Shown one piece after another: positions 63,634 to 64,000 of a stretch of DNA of 64,000 nt. The notes under the pieces are model-generated. The model had not been told where the DNA came from. It was given only the letters and a program-made list of their open reading frames with translations, and made no database searches. Positions within the stretch are counted from its first letter, which is position 1, and every line of letters begins with the position of its first letter. The stretch comes from Echeneis naucrates (Eukaryota; Chordata; Actinopteri; Carangiformes; Echeneidae), in contig NC_042514.1 in assembly GCF_900963305.1 (NCBI RefSeq), positions 18,566,029-18,630,028 on the forward strand, given 5' to 3'. The position numbers were made by a program, and so were the translations under genes.

Positions 63634-63666
63634 GTTTCCGCTCAGTTTCGAACTGGGGACCTTTCA
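63634..63666 (-). pseudogene. tRNA-Val 3' half
   Basis: As 44,280, with one T-stem change. Confidence 0.8.
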
Positions 63667-64000
63667 CCACAGAGAAATGCTATCTAATCATAATCAGCCT
63701 GGATGGCATTATGTTGGCTTCCAGCTCCACTGTTAGAAACCTTGGTGGAACCTTTGACCAGGACATGTCCTTTGTCCCTCACATAAAAGAAGTCAGTAGG
63801 GCAGCTTTGTTCCACCTGAGAAACATCAGGAAAATCAGAGACATCCTCTCTCAGGATGATGCAGAAAAACTCGTCCATGCATTTGTAACTTTCAGGCTGG
63901 ACTACTGTAACTCGTTACTATCTAGATGTCCAAACAAATCTCTGAAAGGCCTCTAGACCTGCTCTTCATGTAAAGTACCTTTATGTCACGTTGTTATGAT
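63667..64000 (+). mobile_element. L2 RT C-terminal fragment, cut by window end
   Basis: As 56,258-56,610. Confidence 0.82.

Overview
This looks like nuclear DNA of a bony (teleost) fish. It is almost entirely repeats, built around a tandem array of valine tRNA genes. I counted by eye 107 tRNA-Val loci (72 bp each, about 97 of them full length) plus 6 shorter 5' fragments, all on the minus strand. Evidence for a vertebrate nuclear origin: eukaryotic tRNA-Val bodies with A and B boxes and no encoded CCA; two L2-clade LINEs with an esterase-type ORF1, an APE-type endonuclease and a (GATTT)n tail; and fragments of an epsilon-like endogenous retrovirus. I found no host protein-coding gene.

The tRNAs share one body and carry all three eukaryotic valine anticodons: CAC (34 copies), AAC (30) and TAC (10). 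Another 23 copies form a degenerate 'psi-TAC' family with a damaged B box and usually a damaged A box. Five copies carry other anticodons: AAT twice, TTC twice, GAC once. About 35 copies keep a clean cloverleaf. Unit lengths are about 190 and 246 bp (tRNA plus spacer). These sit in larger mosaics with a module holding an E-box and a TGACGTCA site, an L2 reverse-transcriptase shard, a retroviral pol shard and two other spacers.

Layout. 1-9.0 kb: mosaic array starting in an old L2 3' end. 9.0-9.67 kb: a block present three times in the window, with an L2 scrap and AACCCA/TGGGTT motifs. 9.67-11.43 kb: the only sequence not repeated in the window, AT-rich, no gene recognised. 11.4-14.2 kb: mosaic array. 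14.2-19.2 kb: two 2.49-kb higher-order repeats. 19.2-31.5 kb: four near-identical higher-order repeats of about 3.06 kb. 31.5-36.5 kb: mosaic array. 36.5-41.6 kb: L2 copy A. 41.6-47.9 kb: array. 47.9-52.9 kb: L2 copy B, the duplicate of A carried in a segmental duplication of roughly 8 kb (34.25-42.4 versus 45.66-53.4 kb). 52.9-64 kb: array repeating the start of the window, so the array probably continues past both ends.

All tRNAs lie on minus, and all L2 and retroviral pieces on plus. That single polarity points to growth by unequal exchange without inversion. Recombination joints often fall inside tRNA sequences. The most interesting points are the size and mixed-isoacceptor make-up of the array, the anticodon switches, and TAC genes lacking any T4 stop before the next tRNA, which could give two-tRNA transcripts.
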